This document shows positions 1 to 7,029 of a stretch of DNA of 13,251 nucleotides, in pieces; position 1 is the stretch's first letter, and each line of letters starts with the position of its first letter. The translations under genes and the position numbers were made by a program. Below the pieces are notes generated by a model. It saw nothing but the letters and a program-made list of their open reading frames with translations, was not told the origin of the DNA and did no database searches. Source of the DNA: Pontiellaceae bacterium. GTDB taxonomy: Bacteria; Verrucomicrobiota; Kiritimatiellia; Kiritimatiellales; Tichowtungiaceae. The stretch covers positions 1-13,251 of the forward strand of contig JALOTS010000028.1 of NCBI GenBank assembly GCA_025457785.1, written 5' to 3'.

Positions 1-1
1 T

Positions 2-1120
2 TCATCGGCCGCCTTTTTTCGGAATGCACTGATTCCTCGTGTGCTGGATATTCTTGAGTCCATTCAGCCGGAAAGCGGCGGTTTTATTGAAGCCATTCCG
101 CTGACCGGATTTGTGGGAATGAGTCTGACGGCGGCGGGATATAAAGACCATCCGGTCGCGCAGTCCTGTTTCCGGTTTCTGGAAAACGGACAGCGGGCCG
201 ACGGGAGCTGGCCGATTGATGTGAATCTGGCAACGTGGGTGACCTCGCTGGCTGTGCGGGCTCTAGGTGATGCACTTTCTGCAGAACAGCAGAATTGTAT
301 CCGGTCATATTTGCTGAAAACCCAGTGGAAAGAGGTGCATCCGTTTACTCACGCTGCGCCGGGCGGCTGGGGCTGGACTTATGAACAGGGCGGCGCTCCC
401 GATGCCGACGATACGGCGGCGGCACTGATTGCTTTGAGTAAGCTTGGGCAGACAGGAATGTCTGCCCCACAGGCTCAACGGGGGATTTTCTGGCTGTTGA
501 ATTTACAAAACCGTGACGGCGGAATGCCGACGTTTTGCAAAGGGTGGGGGAGGTTGCCGTTTGATCGCAGTTGTGCGGATCTGACGGCGCACGCGATTCG
601 CGCCTTTATCGCGTGGCGCGGCGCGGTGGATTCTGGACTTTGGAAAAAAATGGAGCGGTCAATTTGCCGCGCGCTCCGGTATTTGGAAAAGCAGCAGCGC
701 GCCGACGGGTCGTGGGTTCCGCTGTGGTTCGGCAGTCAGCAAAACCCCGATCACGAAAATCCGGTTTATGGAACCGTCCGCGTGCTGGAGGCGTTGCAAA
801 AGCTTGACGATAAAGAATTTCCAGGCATTGGAAACATGATGCGGCGCGGTTCCCAATGGTTGGAAAGCGTACAGAATCCGGATGGAAGCTGGGGGCATTC
901 GCTGGAGGAAACAGCGCTGGCTGCCGGGTTGACGGGCCGGGGCGGGGAGACGCTTCTTGAAATGACAGCGGGTGGAACGCAGTTTTCTGCTGGTCCAATC
1001 GGCCTTTATTTTGCCAGTCTGTGGTATGCTGAACGGCTGTACCCGTTGATCTTTACGACGGAGGCGCTGAACCGGTTTGTTGCGGGCGGTGATTTTATAA
1101 ACGGAAGGTCTAAGAAATGA
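2..1120 (+). CDS. Squalene-hopene cyclase family protein (prenyltransferase/squalene oxidase repeats), 5' end outside window
   Basis: The frame is open from base 2 to the TGA at 1118-1120, so the gene begins upstream of the window; a GTG at 41 is in frame, but family similarity continues before it. What is visible resembles the C-terminal two thirds of a class II terpene cyclase (alpha-alpha barrel). The opening (GGFIEAIPLTGFVGMSL, then QRADGSWPID) is followed by GGWGWTYEQG and the motif DADDTA (codons at 401-418), matching the catalytic DxDDTA of squalene-hopene cyclases. QW-type repeats follow (LLNLQNRDGG, LEKQQRADGSW, LESVQNPDGSW), and a tail like the family's GT.F...FYL.Y...R..FP end. Known family members protonate and cyclise polyprenoids at the membrane face; the substrate here is unknown, and many PVC homologues are annotated only as repeat proteins. 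It heads the visible operon and overlaps the next gene by 4 nt (ATGA). A short palindrome lies inside it at 446-467. Confidence 0.8.
   Translation, partial: SSAAFFRNALIPRVLDILESIQPESGGFIEAIPLTGFVGMSLTAAGYKDHPVAQSCFRFLENGQRADGSWPIDVNLATWVTSLAVRALGDALSAEQQNCIRSYLLKTQWKEVHPFTHAAPGGWGWTYEQGGAPDADDTAAALIALSKLGQTGMSAPQAQRGIFWLLNLQNRDGGMPTFCKGWGRLPFDRSCADLTAHAIRAFIAWRGAVDSGLWKKMERSICRALRYLEKQQRADGSWVPLWFGSQQNPDHENPVYGTVRVLEALQKLDDKEFPGIGNMMRRGSQWLESVQNPDGSWGHSLEETALAAGLTGRGGETLLEMTAGGTQFSAGPIGLYFASLWYAERLYPLIFTTEALNRFVAGGDFINGRSKK
446..467. repeat. Short perfect palindrome inside the cyclase gene
   Basis: Arms GGGCAGACA (446-454) and TGTCTGCCC (459-467) are perfect 9-bp complements around the loop GGAA. 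The palindrome is read in-frame and encodes GQTGMSAP just after the DxDD region. A close relative of the same sequence occurs in an unrelated gene at 9101-9122, so this looks like a dispersed palindromic element rather than native coding sequence. Confidence 0.7.
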
Positions 1121-2421
1121 AAAAGTTTATCGTGTGTGTGTTGGCGGGCGCGGGTTTTCTATTGTCGGCGTTCGCTGCCGATTGGCCTCAGTTCTGCGGG
1201 CCGAATCGCAATAATGTTTCGGATGAAACCGGATTGGCCGATCAGTGGCCGGAGAGCGGGCCGAAGGTTCTATGGGAAGTGCCCGTTTTTAACGGCTATT
1301 CCGGTCCGGCCATTAAGGACGGCAAGGTCTATCTGATTGACCGTGATGGTGAAAACAGCCTGTTGCGGTGTCTGAATCTGGAGGACGGAAAAGAACTGTG
1401 GGTCTGTTCGTTTGCCGACCCCGGTCAGATGAAGGGAAAAAAATTTGAAGGCACGCGCGGCACACCGACCGTGACAGAGGATGCCGTCTATCTGGTTACA
1501 GGATACGGCATGTTCGCCTGCATCGATTTGACGACGCACGGGGTGAAGTGGATAAAAAATCTGCTGACTGACTATGACAACCTGCTTGATGAGTTCGGAA
1601 TTGCCCAGTCTCCTTTTATTCATGGAAATCTGGTTTTGGTTTCACCTAATGCGGCGAAGGCCGGCGTTGCCGCTTATGATAAAGTGTCGGGCGAACGGGT
1701 TTGGGTCTCTTCCGGGATGGGTATCCATTCGTTTGTTTCTCCGCAGGTTGTAACGCTGTGCGGACGAGAGATGGTTGTTGCGGCGGGCTCCGCCCGGAAG
1801 CCGTCACGCAAACGGAGCGAAACGGAAGAGACACCTCCGGTGGAGGGACACGTTGTCGGGCTTTCGATTGAGGATGGATCGGTGCTGTGGGAAACCACCG
1901 GCTGGCAGTGTAAAAATGCGATTCCTTTTCCGGTGCCGGTGGAGGGGGATCGGTTGTTTCTGACCGGCGGCTATGATGTCGAATCGGTTATGATTCAGAT
2001 TGAGAAGACCGACACCGGTTATGCGGCAAAAGAGCTGTTTCGAACCGATGTCGTGGGCGCACAGATTCATCAGCCGATTCAGGTTGGAAACCACCTTTTC
2101 ATCGAAAGCAATTCCAACAGCCGTAAAGACGGGCTTGCCTGTTTAAGTCTCGACGGCAAACTGGAGTGGCGCACCAAGGATATAGACGGCGCACCGAACT
2201 TTGACCGCGGCTCATTTATTCTGGCCGACGGGAAGCTGATTCTTCTCGATGGAGAAAGCGGCATTCTTTATCTGGTGAAAGCGGATGTTTCCGGTTACAG
2301 GCAGCTCGCTTCGGCAAAAATGGTTAAAGAAAAAGATATGGCGTGGGCTCCGCTCGCGCTGTCCGGCGGCAAGCTGCTGGTGCGCGACTGGAACACGATG
2401 AAGTGTGTTGAGTTAAAATAA
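1117..2421 (+). CDS. Exported PQQ-like beta-propeller repeat protein (first of a tandem pair)
   Basis: 434 residues. A signal peptide is clear: MKK, a hydrophobic core to about residue 17, and a likely cleavage at AFA-AD (20/21). The mature protein opens with DWPQFCGPNRNNVSDETGL, the type of start seen in PVC secreted PQQ-like propellers. Blade-like repeats follow: DGKVYLIDRD..LRCLNLEDGKELW, DAVYLVTGYG..CIDLTTHGVKW, VAAYDKVSGERVW, VVGLSIEDGSVLW, and others up to the C-terminal GGKLLVRDW..MKCVEL. The fold suggests a periplasmic scaffold or binding protein; I see no quinoprotein dehydrogenase cytochrome domain and cannot show that it binds PQQ. It starts in an ATGA overlap with the cyclase gene, with GGAAGG at 1103-1108 as a plausible ribosome binding site. 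The next gene is its paralogue, 7 nt downstream. Confidence 0.85.
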   Translation: MKKFIVCVLAGAGFLLSAFAADWPQFCGPNRNNVSDETGLADQWPESGPKVLWEVPVFNGYSGPAIKDGKVYLIDRDGENSLLRCLNLEDGKELWVCSFADPGQMKGKKFEGTRGTPTVTEDAVYLVTGYGMFACIDLTTHGVKWIKNLLTDYDNLLDEFGIAQSPFIHGNLVLVSPNAAKAGVAAYDKVSGERVWVSSGMGIHSFVSPQVVTLCGREMVVAAGSARKPSRKRSETEETPPVEGHVVGLSIEDGSVLWETTGWQCKNAIPFPVPVEGDRLFLTGGYDVESVMIQIEKTDTGYAAKELFRTDVVGAQIHQPIQVGNHLFIESNSNSRKDGLACLSLDGKLEWRTKDIDGAPNFDRGSFILADGKLILLDGESGILYLVKADVSGYRQLASAKMVKEKDMAWAPLALSGGKLLVRDWNTMKCVELK

Positions 2422-2428
2422 GCGCGCG

Positions 2429-3868
2429 ATGAAACCCGGAACCGTCAGGTTGATCGTTGCGGTGTCTGTCTTCGCGTTGTGCGGAGGGGTGGCGGTTTCT
2501 CTGCTTTTTCACTGGGTTGCAGCCGACCCGGCTTACGGGCTGACCCGCAGTCTGCCCGGCGCGGATGACGGGCCGTCCACTTCTGAACGCGCGGAAACCG
2601 GCGAAGTGCCGGTGAATCTGACCGGCACGCTGGAGACGTTCGATGGAACGCCGTCGGATTTGCCCGGCAGTTGGCCGCGTTTTCGCGGCGCCGATTTCGA
2701 CAACATTTGCAAAGCCGATGTGAAGCTGGCGAATCGCTGGCCGGAAACCGGTCCTGAAATTCTCTGGTCGGTCGCGCTGGGCGAAGGACATGCCGCTCCC
2801 GCCGTGCTGAACGGTTGCGCGTATCTGTTCGACTACGACGAAGCGACGCGCTCGGATGCACTCCGCTGTTTTTCGTTGGCCGATGGCAGGGAAATCTGGC
2901 GGCGCTCCTACCCGCTTTCCGCCAAGCGCAATCACGGTCTGTCGCGCACTATTCCGGCAGTGACGGAAGATTGTATCGTCACCATCGGGCCGCGCTGTCA
3001 TGTGTCCTGCGTTGAAACAAAGACCGGTGCGTTCCGCTGGGGGATCGATTTGCAAAAAGAGTATGCTACCAGTGAGCCGCTGTGGTTTACCGGACAGTGC
3101 CCGCTGATCGATAACGGCCTTGCGATTCTAGCGCCGGGCGGCCCCGAGGCTCTGATGATGGCCGTTGACTGCAAAACCGGTGCGGCGGTGTGGAAAACCC
3201 CCAATCCCGCCGGGTGGAAGATGTCGCACTCGTCCATTATGCCGCTGACGCTGCACGGCGAAAAAATGTATGTCTATGCTGCGGTCGGCGGCATGGCCGG
3301 CATTTCAACAAACGGAGTCCTGTTGTGGAAAATTCCATGGAAGGCATCGGTCATTGCACCGTCGCCGGTTCCAATCTCCGGAAACCGGATTTTCATTACC
3401 GCCGGATACGGCGCGGGCAGTCTGATGGTGCAGATCGACAAAACTTCTGACGGCTATGCCGCCCGCGAGCTTGCGCAAAACGGGCCGCAGGACTGGCTCG
3501 CCTGTGAGCAGCAGACACCGATTCTGTTCGACGGCCTGCTTTACGGGATTATGCCCAAAGACGGCGGCGCATTGAAACAGCAGTTTGTCTGTTACAATCC
3601 GGACGGGAAGGAGCCGGTCTGGTCGAGCGGCAAGACAGCCCGTTTCGGACTCGGCCCGTTTTTTCTGGCTGACGGGAAGTTTTTTATTCTGGATGATGAC
3701 GGGACATTGACTATGATTTCAGCCAGTCGTTCCGGCTATGCGCCGCTCGCGCAGCATAAGGTGCTGGATGGATACGACGCATGGGGTCCGATTGCCCTCG
3801 CCGGAACCCGTATGCTGCTGCGCGATTCGACACAAATGGTTTGTATTGAAGTTGGAGAGAAAAAATGA
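2429..3868 (+). CDS. Membrane-anchored or exported PQQ-like beta-propeller protein (second of a tandem pair)
   Basis: 479 residues. One hydrophobic segment (about residues 8-31, VRLIVAVSVFALCGGVAVSL) is followed by a roughly 55-residue linker and then the propeller, beginning near GSWPRFRGADFDN. It aligns by eye with the preceding protein along its length: ..NRWPETGPEILW versus ..DQWPESGPKVLW, and near the end AWGPIALAGTRMLLRDSTQMVCIE versus the other protein's AWAPLALSGGKLLVRDW..MKCVE. The pair is therefore an old tandem duplication. This copy keeps a longer linker and an N-terminal segment without an obvious signal-peptidase site, so it may stay anchored in the inner membrane facing the periplasm. 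Ligand and partner are unknown. The ATG is 7 nt after the previous stop, and the 3' end overlaps the NHL gene by 4 nt. Confidence 0.83.
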   Translation: MKPGTVRLIVAVSVFALCGGVAVSLLFHWVAADPAYGLTRSLPGADDGPSTSERAETGEVPVNLTGTLETFDGTPSDLPGSWPRFRGADFDNICKADVKLANRWPETGPEILWSVALGEGHAAPAVLNGCAYLFDYDEATRSDALRCFSLADGREIWRRSYPLSAKRNHGLSRTIPAVTEDCIVTIGPRCHVSCVETKTGAFRWGIDLQKEYATSEPLWFTGQCPLIDNGLAILAPGGPEALMMAVDCKTGAAVWKTPNPAGWKMSHSSIMPLTLHGEKMYVYAAVGGMAGISTNGVLLWKIPWKASVIAPSPVPISGNRIFITAGYGAGSLMVQIDKTSDGYAARELAQNGPQDWLACEQQTPILFDGLLYGIMPKDGGALKQQFVCYNPDGKEPVWSSGKTARFGLGPFFLADGKFFILDDDGTLTMISASRSGYAPLAQHKVLDGYDAWGPIALAGTRMLLRDSTQMVCIEVGEKK

Positions 3869-4818
3869 GCAAAGTGAAAACCGTTTTGAGTTGGTTTTTT
3901 GTAATTTTACTGGTGATGACATCCGCCTGGGTTTTTCTGAATCGGAACCGTCGCGCCGAGCCGGGTAAAAATTATATCTATTCCACTGAGGAGTTTCAGC
4001 AGGTTGATCCCGCCCTGATCCATTACGTTGAAGTCGAGCCTCTCGTTCCTTCTTTTGGAAATCCTTCCTCGCTGGCGATCGCGCCGGTCGGACAAATTTA
4101 TGTCGGCGGGCCAAACTGTGTTGAAGTTTTTCCGGACGGCGAAAAAATACAAGTTCCCGCCACGCCCACCTGTCTTGCGGTGGATGACGACGGGATTTTA
4201 TTCGCCGGATTTCAGGACTACATTCTTGTCTTCTCGAAAGAACGGAAGTCCATGCTTTGTTTGTCGCCCAGCAAGAAGGCTTATCTGACCTCCATCGCGG
4301 TGGATGAGAAATGGATTTATGCGGCGGATGCAGGTAACCGGCGGGTCTGGCGTTATAACAAGGAGGGTGGCAATCCGATCGAAATCGGCGCGAAAGATGA
4401 GGTGAAAGGAGTTCGCGGGTTTTACGTTCCCAGCCCGTTCTTCGATCTGGATATTGCTGTCGATGGATCCGTCTGGGTCGTTAATCCGGGGTATCATGCC
4501 CTTGAAAATTACAGTTCGGAAGGGCGGCTGATTTCGAGCTGGGAAAAGGCCGGATTTAATATCGATGGTTTCAGCGGATGCTGTAATCCGGCCCATTTTG
4601 CATTGATGCCCGACGGCTCGTTTGTTACGGCGGAGAAAGGTCTTCCCCGTGTGAAGATTCATAATCCGGACGGTTCGTTACGCTGTGTTGTCGCCGGCCC
4701 CGATCAGTTTGATGCCGATGTTACAGGGCTTGATGTCGCGGCGGATTTGCAGGGAAAAATCTATGTGCTGGATCCCGGGCGCGGTAAAATCAGAATTTTC
4801 GAGAAGAAAAAAAAATGA
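3865..4818 (+). CDS. Membrane-anchored NHL-repeat six-bladed beta-propeller protein
   Basis: 317 residues. An N-terminal anchor (about residues 7-25, VLSWFFVILLVMTSAWVF) is followed by six NHL/SMP-30-like blades. These are recognisable as PSSLAIAPVGQIYVGG, PTCLAVDDDGILFAG, LTSIAVDEKWIYAAD.GNRRVWRY, DLDIAVDGSVWVVNP, PAHFALMPDGSFVTAEKGLPRVKIH and VTGLDVAADLQGKIYVLD. Residues 239-240 form a CC pair (GCCNP) at the start of the fifth blade, which could be a disulfide or a metal or redox site. NHL propellers mostly bind ligands or partners, and I infer a periplasmic structural or sensing role beside the iron-sulfur proteins downstream. It starts in an ATGA overlap, with GGAGA at 3854-3858 six nt upstream. 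It ends in a run of nine A (4807-4815) that runs into the overlapping start codon of the next gene. Confidence 0.8.
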   Translation: MSKVKTVLSWFFVILLVMTSAWVFLNRNRRAEPGKNYIYSTEEFQQVDPALIHYVEVEPLVPSFGNPSSLAIAPVGQIYVGGPNCVEVFPDGEKIQVPATPTCLAVDDDGILFAGFQDYILVFSKERKSMLCLSPSKKAYLTSIAVDEKWIYAADAGNRRVWRYNKEGGNPIEIGAKDEVKGVRGFYVPSPFFDLDIAVDGSVWVVNPGYHALENYSSEGRLISSWEKAGFNIDGFSGCCNPAHFALMPDGSFVTAEKGLPRVKIHNPDGSLRCVVAGPDQFDADVTGLDVAADLQGKIYVLDPGRGKIRIFEKKKK

Positions 4819-4982
4819 ACCGCCGTTCTTTTTTAAAAAGCTGTCTGCGCGGCGGCCTGCTTGTCAGCCTGATCGGCCTCGGCGCGGTGCTGTCTTCACG
4901 TGCGGAAAAGCCGGAGTGCGACAAGCTGTGCGGACATTGTCAGAAGTTTAAAAACGGGAAATGTCTGCTGGGGATTCAATGA
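4815..4982 (+). CDS. 55-residue Tat-exported four-cysteine protein (small gene)
   Basis: This short frame fits exactly between its neighbours: its ATG (4815) overlaps the NHL stop by 4 nt and its TGA (4980-4982) overlaps the ferredoxin ATG by 4 nt. It begins with MNRRSFLKS, a good twin-arginine motif (RRxFLK), followed by a hydrophobic stretch (about residues 13-28) ending near SSRA. The mature part is only about 25 residues and holds C35, C39, C42 and C50 (CxxxCxxCx7C) with H41 and several lysines. Tat export suggests that a folded or cofactor-loaded product is delivered. The four cysteines could bind an iron-sulfur cluster or zinc, possibly together with the next protein. I recognise no named family. 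The reading frame, coupling and Tat signal together make it a real gene. Confidence 0.8.
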   Translation: MNRRSFLKSCLRGGLLVSLIGLGAVLSSRAEKPECDKLCGHCQKFKNGKCLLGIQ

Positions 4983-5536
4983 AGCCGCTGCAAAAACAGA
5001 GCCGCCGCGATTTCCTGCGCATAGCCGCCGCCGCTCTGTTCGGCGGGGCGGCATGGTGGATTGCCCGCCGCCGTTCCCCGCGCATGGTATGGCAGATCGA
5101 TCCGGAAAAATGCACCCAGTGCGGACGCTGTGCAACGCATTGCGTGCTGCCGGTCTCTGCCGTGAAATGTTTCCACTCCTATTCCATGTGCGGCTATTGC
5201 GACCTTTGCGGCGGCTACCTGCGCCCCGATGCTCATGGCCGCAATACCGGCGCGGAAAACCAGCTCTGCCCGACCGCCGCCATCCGGCGCAAATTTATTG
5301 AAGATCCCTATTATCAATACACCATCGACGAGAAACTCTGCATCGGCTGCGGAAAATGTGTGAAGGGCTGCGGCTTGTTCGGCAACGGATCGCTCTATCT
5401 TCAGGTCAAGCACGACCTCTGTGTCAACTGCAGCGAATGCGCCATCGCCCGCGCCTGCCCGTCCGATGCCTTTAAACTCGTTCCCGCCTCTGATCCCTAT
5501 CTGCTCAAATCCAATCAGGAGGAGAGAATTTCATGA
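4979..5536 (+). CDS. Tat-exported ferredoxin with four [4Fe-4S] cluster motifs (NapG-like)
   Basis: 185 residues from the ATG at 4979. I prefer this over an in-frame ATG at 4961 because it gives the same ATGA overlap as the neighbouring junctions and puts the Tat motif (SRRDFLRIAAAALFGG) at the N-terminus. Cysteines fall into four sets: C45/48/51/55; C71/74/77 with C97-Pro; C121/124/127/131; and C148/151/154/160-Pro, with C64 left over. This suits four [4Fe-4S] clusters. The number of clusters, the Tat signal and the adjacent NapH-type membrane protein match the NapG/NapH arrangement, in which electrons pass between the menaquinone pool and a periplasmic partner. A uncleaved Tat anchor is possible, since WW and RRR follow the hydrophobic stretch. 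The periplasmic partner is not a recognisable nitrate reductase here, so the electron acceptor or donor is unknown. Confidence 0.85.
   Translation: MKPLQKQSRRDFLRIAAAALFGGAAWWIARRRSPRMVWQIDPEKCTQCGRCATHCVLPVSAVKCFHSYSMCGYCDLCGGYLRPDAHGRNTGAENQLCPTAAIRRKFIEDPYYQYTIDEKLCIGCGKCVKGCGLFGNGSLYLQVKHDLCVNCSECAIARACPSDAFKLVPASDPYLLKSNQEERIS
5517..5522 (+). promoter_or_regulatory. Strong Shine-Dalgarno for the NapH-like gene
   Basis: AGGAGG at 5517-5522 sits 10 nt before the ATG at 5533. It supports that start rather than the in-frame ATG at 5569, even though the signal peptide proper begins at 5569. Confidence 0.55.
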
Positions 5537-6867
5537 TTTCCGATTTCCGATTTCCGATTTCCGATTGGATGGGAACAAGGTTTTTGTGCTTCTTTGCGGC
5601 TATTCTTTTTATTGCAACTCCGGCTCAGGCCGAGTTCCGGTTTCCGATGCCGGAGTTTGAGACGGGCTATCAGCATCCGCCGGTTTACACGCCGGGCCCG
5701 TCGAACGCGATGGTAGGATGGGATATCGTTGTACTGTTTGCCGCGCTGACGCTGGCGGCAATCTTTGTTCTGAAACGGCGCAAGCGCCGCGAAATATTTC
5801 TGCTCACTCTGTTTTCGCTGATCTATTTCGGTTTCTGGCGCAACGGCTGCGTCTGCGCGGTCGGCTCGCTTCAGAACATCGCGGCGGGCCTTTGCGATTC
5901 ATCGTACGGTGTGCCGCTGACCGTCGTGATTTTTTTTACCGCGCCGCTGATTTTTGCGCTGCTGTTCGGGCGCGTTTTCTGCGCGGCGGTCTGTCCGCTG
6001 GGCGCTGTTCAGGAAGCGGTTGCGGTCCGGCCCGTCAAGGTACCGCCGGCGGTTGAAAAAGGTCTCTCCATCGTTCCGGTCATCTATCTCGGACTCGCCC
6101 TGCTGTCGGTCGCAACGGGCTCGGGATTCATCATTTGTCAGTACGACCCGTTTGTCGGCTTCTTCCGCATGGGCGCGAGTTTCAGTCTGCTGGTCTTTGG
6201 TTTTTTCATGCTGCTGACCGGTATTTTTGTGGCGCGGCCCTATTGCCGCTTCCTCTGTCCGTACGGCGTACTGCTCAACGGGTGCTCTAAACTGTCGCGG
6301 TATCACGCAACCATCACGCCGTCGGACTGTATTCAGTGCGGACTTTGCTCCGATGCCTGCCCGTACAACGCGATTAACGGACCGACACCGGCGGCGGCCC
6401 CCGAGTCCCGAAAAAAAGGAGCCTACCGGCTGGGGCTGTTGATTTTGCTGACTCCGCTGATGATTGCGCTGGGCGGCGGGATCGGCGGACTGCTGAAGGA
6501 GCCTCTCTCGCGTATGAACCCGACGGTTCGGCTGGCCGAGCGCATCGCCGGCGAGGAACTGGGCCGCTACACCACCACCACGATCGAGACCGACGCCTTT
6601 CGCGCATCCGACACGCCCAACGAAACACTGTATGCCGAAGCCGTGGCTATCAAAGAAAAATTCCGGACCGGCGGGATGGGACTCGGTGCCTTTATCGGTC
6701 TGATGATCGCGTGCAGGCTGATTGCCGTTTCCATCCTTCGGAAACGCACCGGTTACGAACCCGACCGGGGCACCTGCCTCAGTTGCGGCCGCTGCTTTAA
6801 ATATTGCCCGGTGAAGTCCCGGTGCGCAGAGTCTCAACCAAGCGGAGAACATGATCAAAACGATTAA
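5533..6867 (+). CDS. NapH/NosR-type membrane polyferredoxin
   Basis: 444 residues. After a start encoded by heptamer repeats, M13 begins a signal-peptide-like segment (MGTRFLCFFAAILFIATPAQA). Hydrophobic segments follow at about 61-80, 88-103, 126-147, 178-203, 214-233, 298-320 and 382-402. Two CxxxCP motifs, C150..C154P and C238..C242P, are the hallmark of the NapH/NosR/MauN membrane family. Two ferredoxin motifs lie at C266/269/272/276P and C415/418/421/425P (CxxCxxCxxxCP), expected on the cytoplasmic side. C106 and C108 (NGCVC) are extra conserved-looking cysteines. Family members oxidise quinol or relay electrons across the membrane to a periplasmic iron-sulfur protein; here the obvious partner is the Tat ferredoxin immediately upstream, overlapping by 4 nt. 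It is the last gene of the operon, with a repeat-rich gap after it. It is not a full NosR, since the N-terminal FMN-binding domain is absent. Confidence 0.85.
   Translation: MISDFRFPISDWMGTRFLCFFAAILFIATPAQAEFRFPMPEFETGYQHPPVYTPGPSNAMVGWDIVVLFAALTLAAIFVLKRRKRREIFLLTLFSLIYFGFWRNGCVCAVGSLQNIAAGLCDSSYGVPLTVVIFFTAPLIFALLFGRVFCAAVCPLGAVQEAVAVRPVKVPPAVEKGLSIVPVIYLGLALLSVATGSGFIICQYDPFVGFFRMGASFSLLVFGFFMLLTGIFVARPYCRFLCPYGVLLNGCSKLSRYHATITPSDCIQCGLCSDACPYNAINGPTPAAAPESRKKGAYRLGLLILLTPLMIALGGGIGGLLKEPLSRMNPTVRLAERIAGEELGRYTTTTIETDAFRASDTPNETLYAEAVAIKEKFRTGGMGLGAFIGLMIACRLIAVSILRKRTGYEPDRGTCLSCGRCFKYCPVKSRCAESQPSGEHDQND
5535..5566. repeat. Heptanucleotide tandem repeat (GATTTCC, about 4.6 units) at the start of a gene
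   Basis: Four perfect copies of GATTTCC occupy 5535-5562, followed by a partial GATT. They begin one base inside the start codon and encode ISDFRFPISD. Because 7 is not a multiple of 3, gain or loss of a unit would move the 5533 start out of frame with the rest of the protein. Confidence 0.85.
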
Positions 6868-6935
6868 GGACTCCGAGCATAGCGACGGATAATTTTCGAA
6901 GAAAATAACGAAGTGGTTTAAATAATTTTTATTCA

Positions 6936-7029
6936 TGCAACAGGATTTCCCTCTCATTATTTTGACCCAAATTATTTTGATTTTATCTCTTCGTGTCCTT
7001 GCGTCATTGCGGTCAAAAATCCTGTTGCA
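6936..7029. repeat. 13-bp perfect terminal inverted repeats bounding a 94-bp MITE-like segment
   Basis: TGCAACAGGATTT at 6936-6948 is the exact reverse complement of AAATCCTGTTGCA at 7017-7029, with 68 bp of mostly A/T-rich sequence between them. The layout resembles a miniature inverted-repeat element, but there is no open reading frame and I cannot see an unambiguous target duplication. Confidence 0.6.

Noticed and set aside
2324..3055. 243-codon open frame on the minus strand
   Set aside because: It is a shadow of the two propeller genes, spans their junction and shows no family similarity.
4807..4815. Programmed frameshift at the A9 run ending the NHL gene
   Set aside because: The run encodes a lysine tail at the very C-terminus and the ATGA overlap already explains coupling. 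No extended product would make sense.
4961..5536. Longer start for the Tat ferredoxin at 4961
   Set aside because: The extra six residues overlap the small Tat gene by 22 nt, while 4979 gives the ATGA overlap seen at the other junctions and a proper Tat N-terminus.
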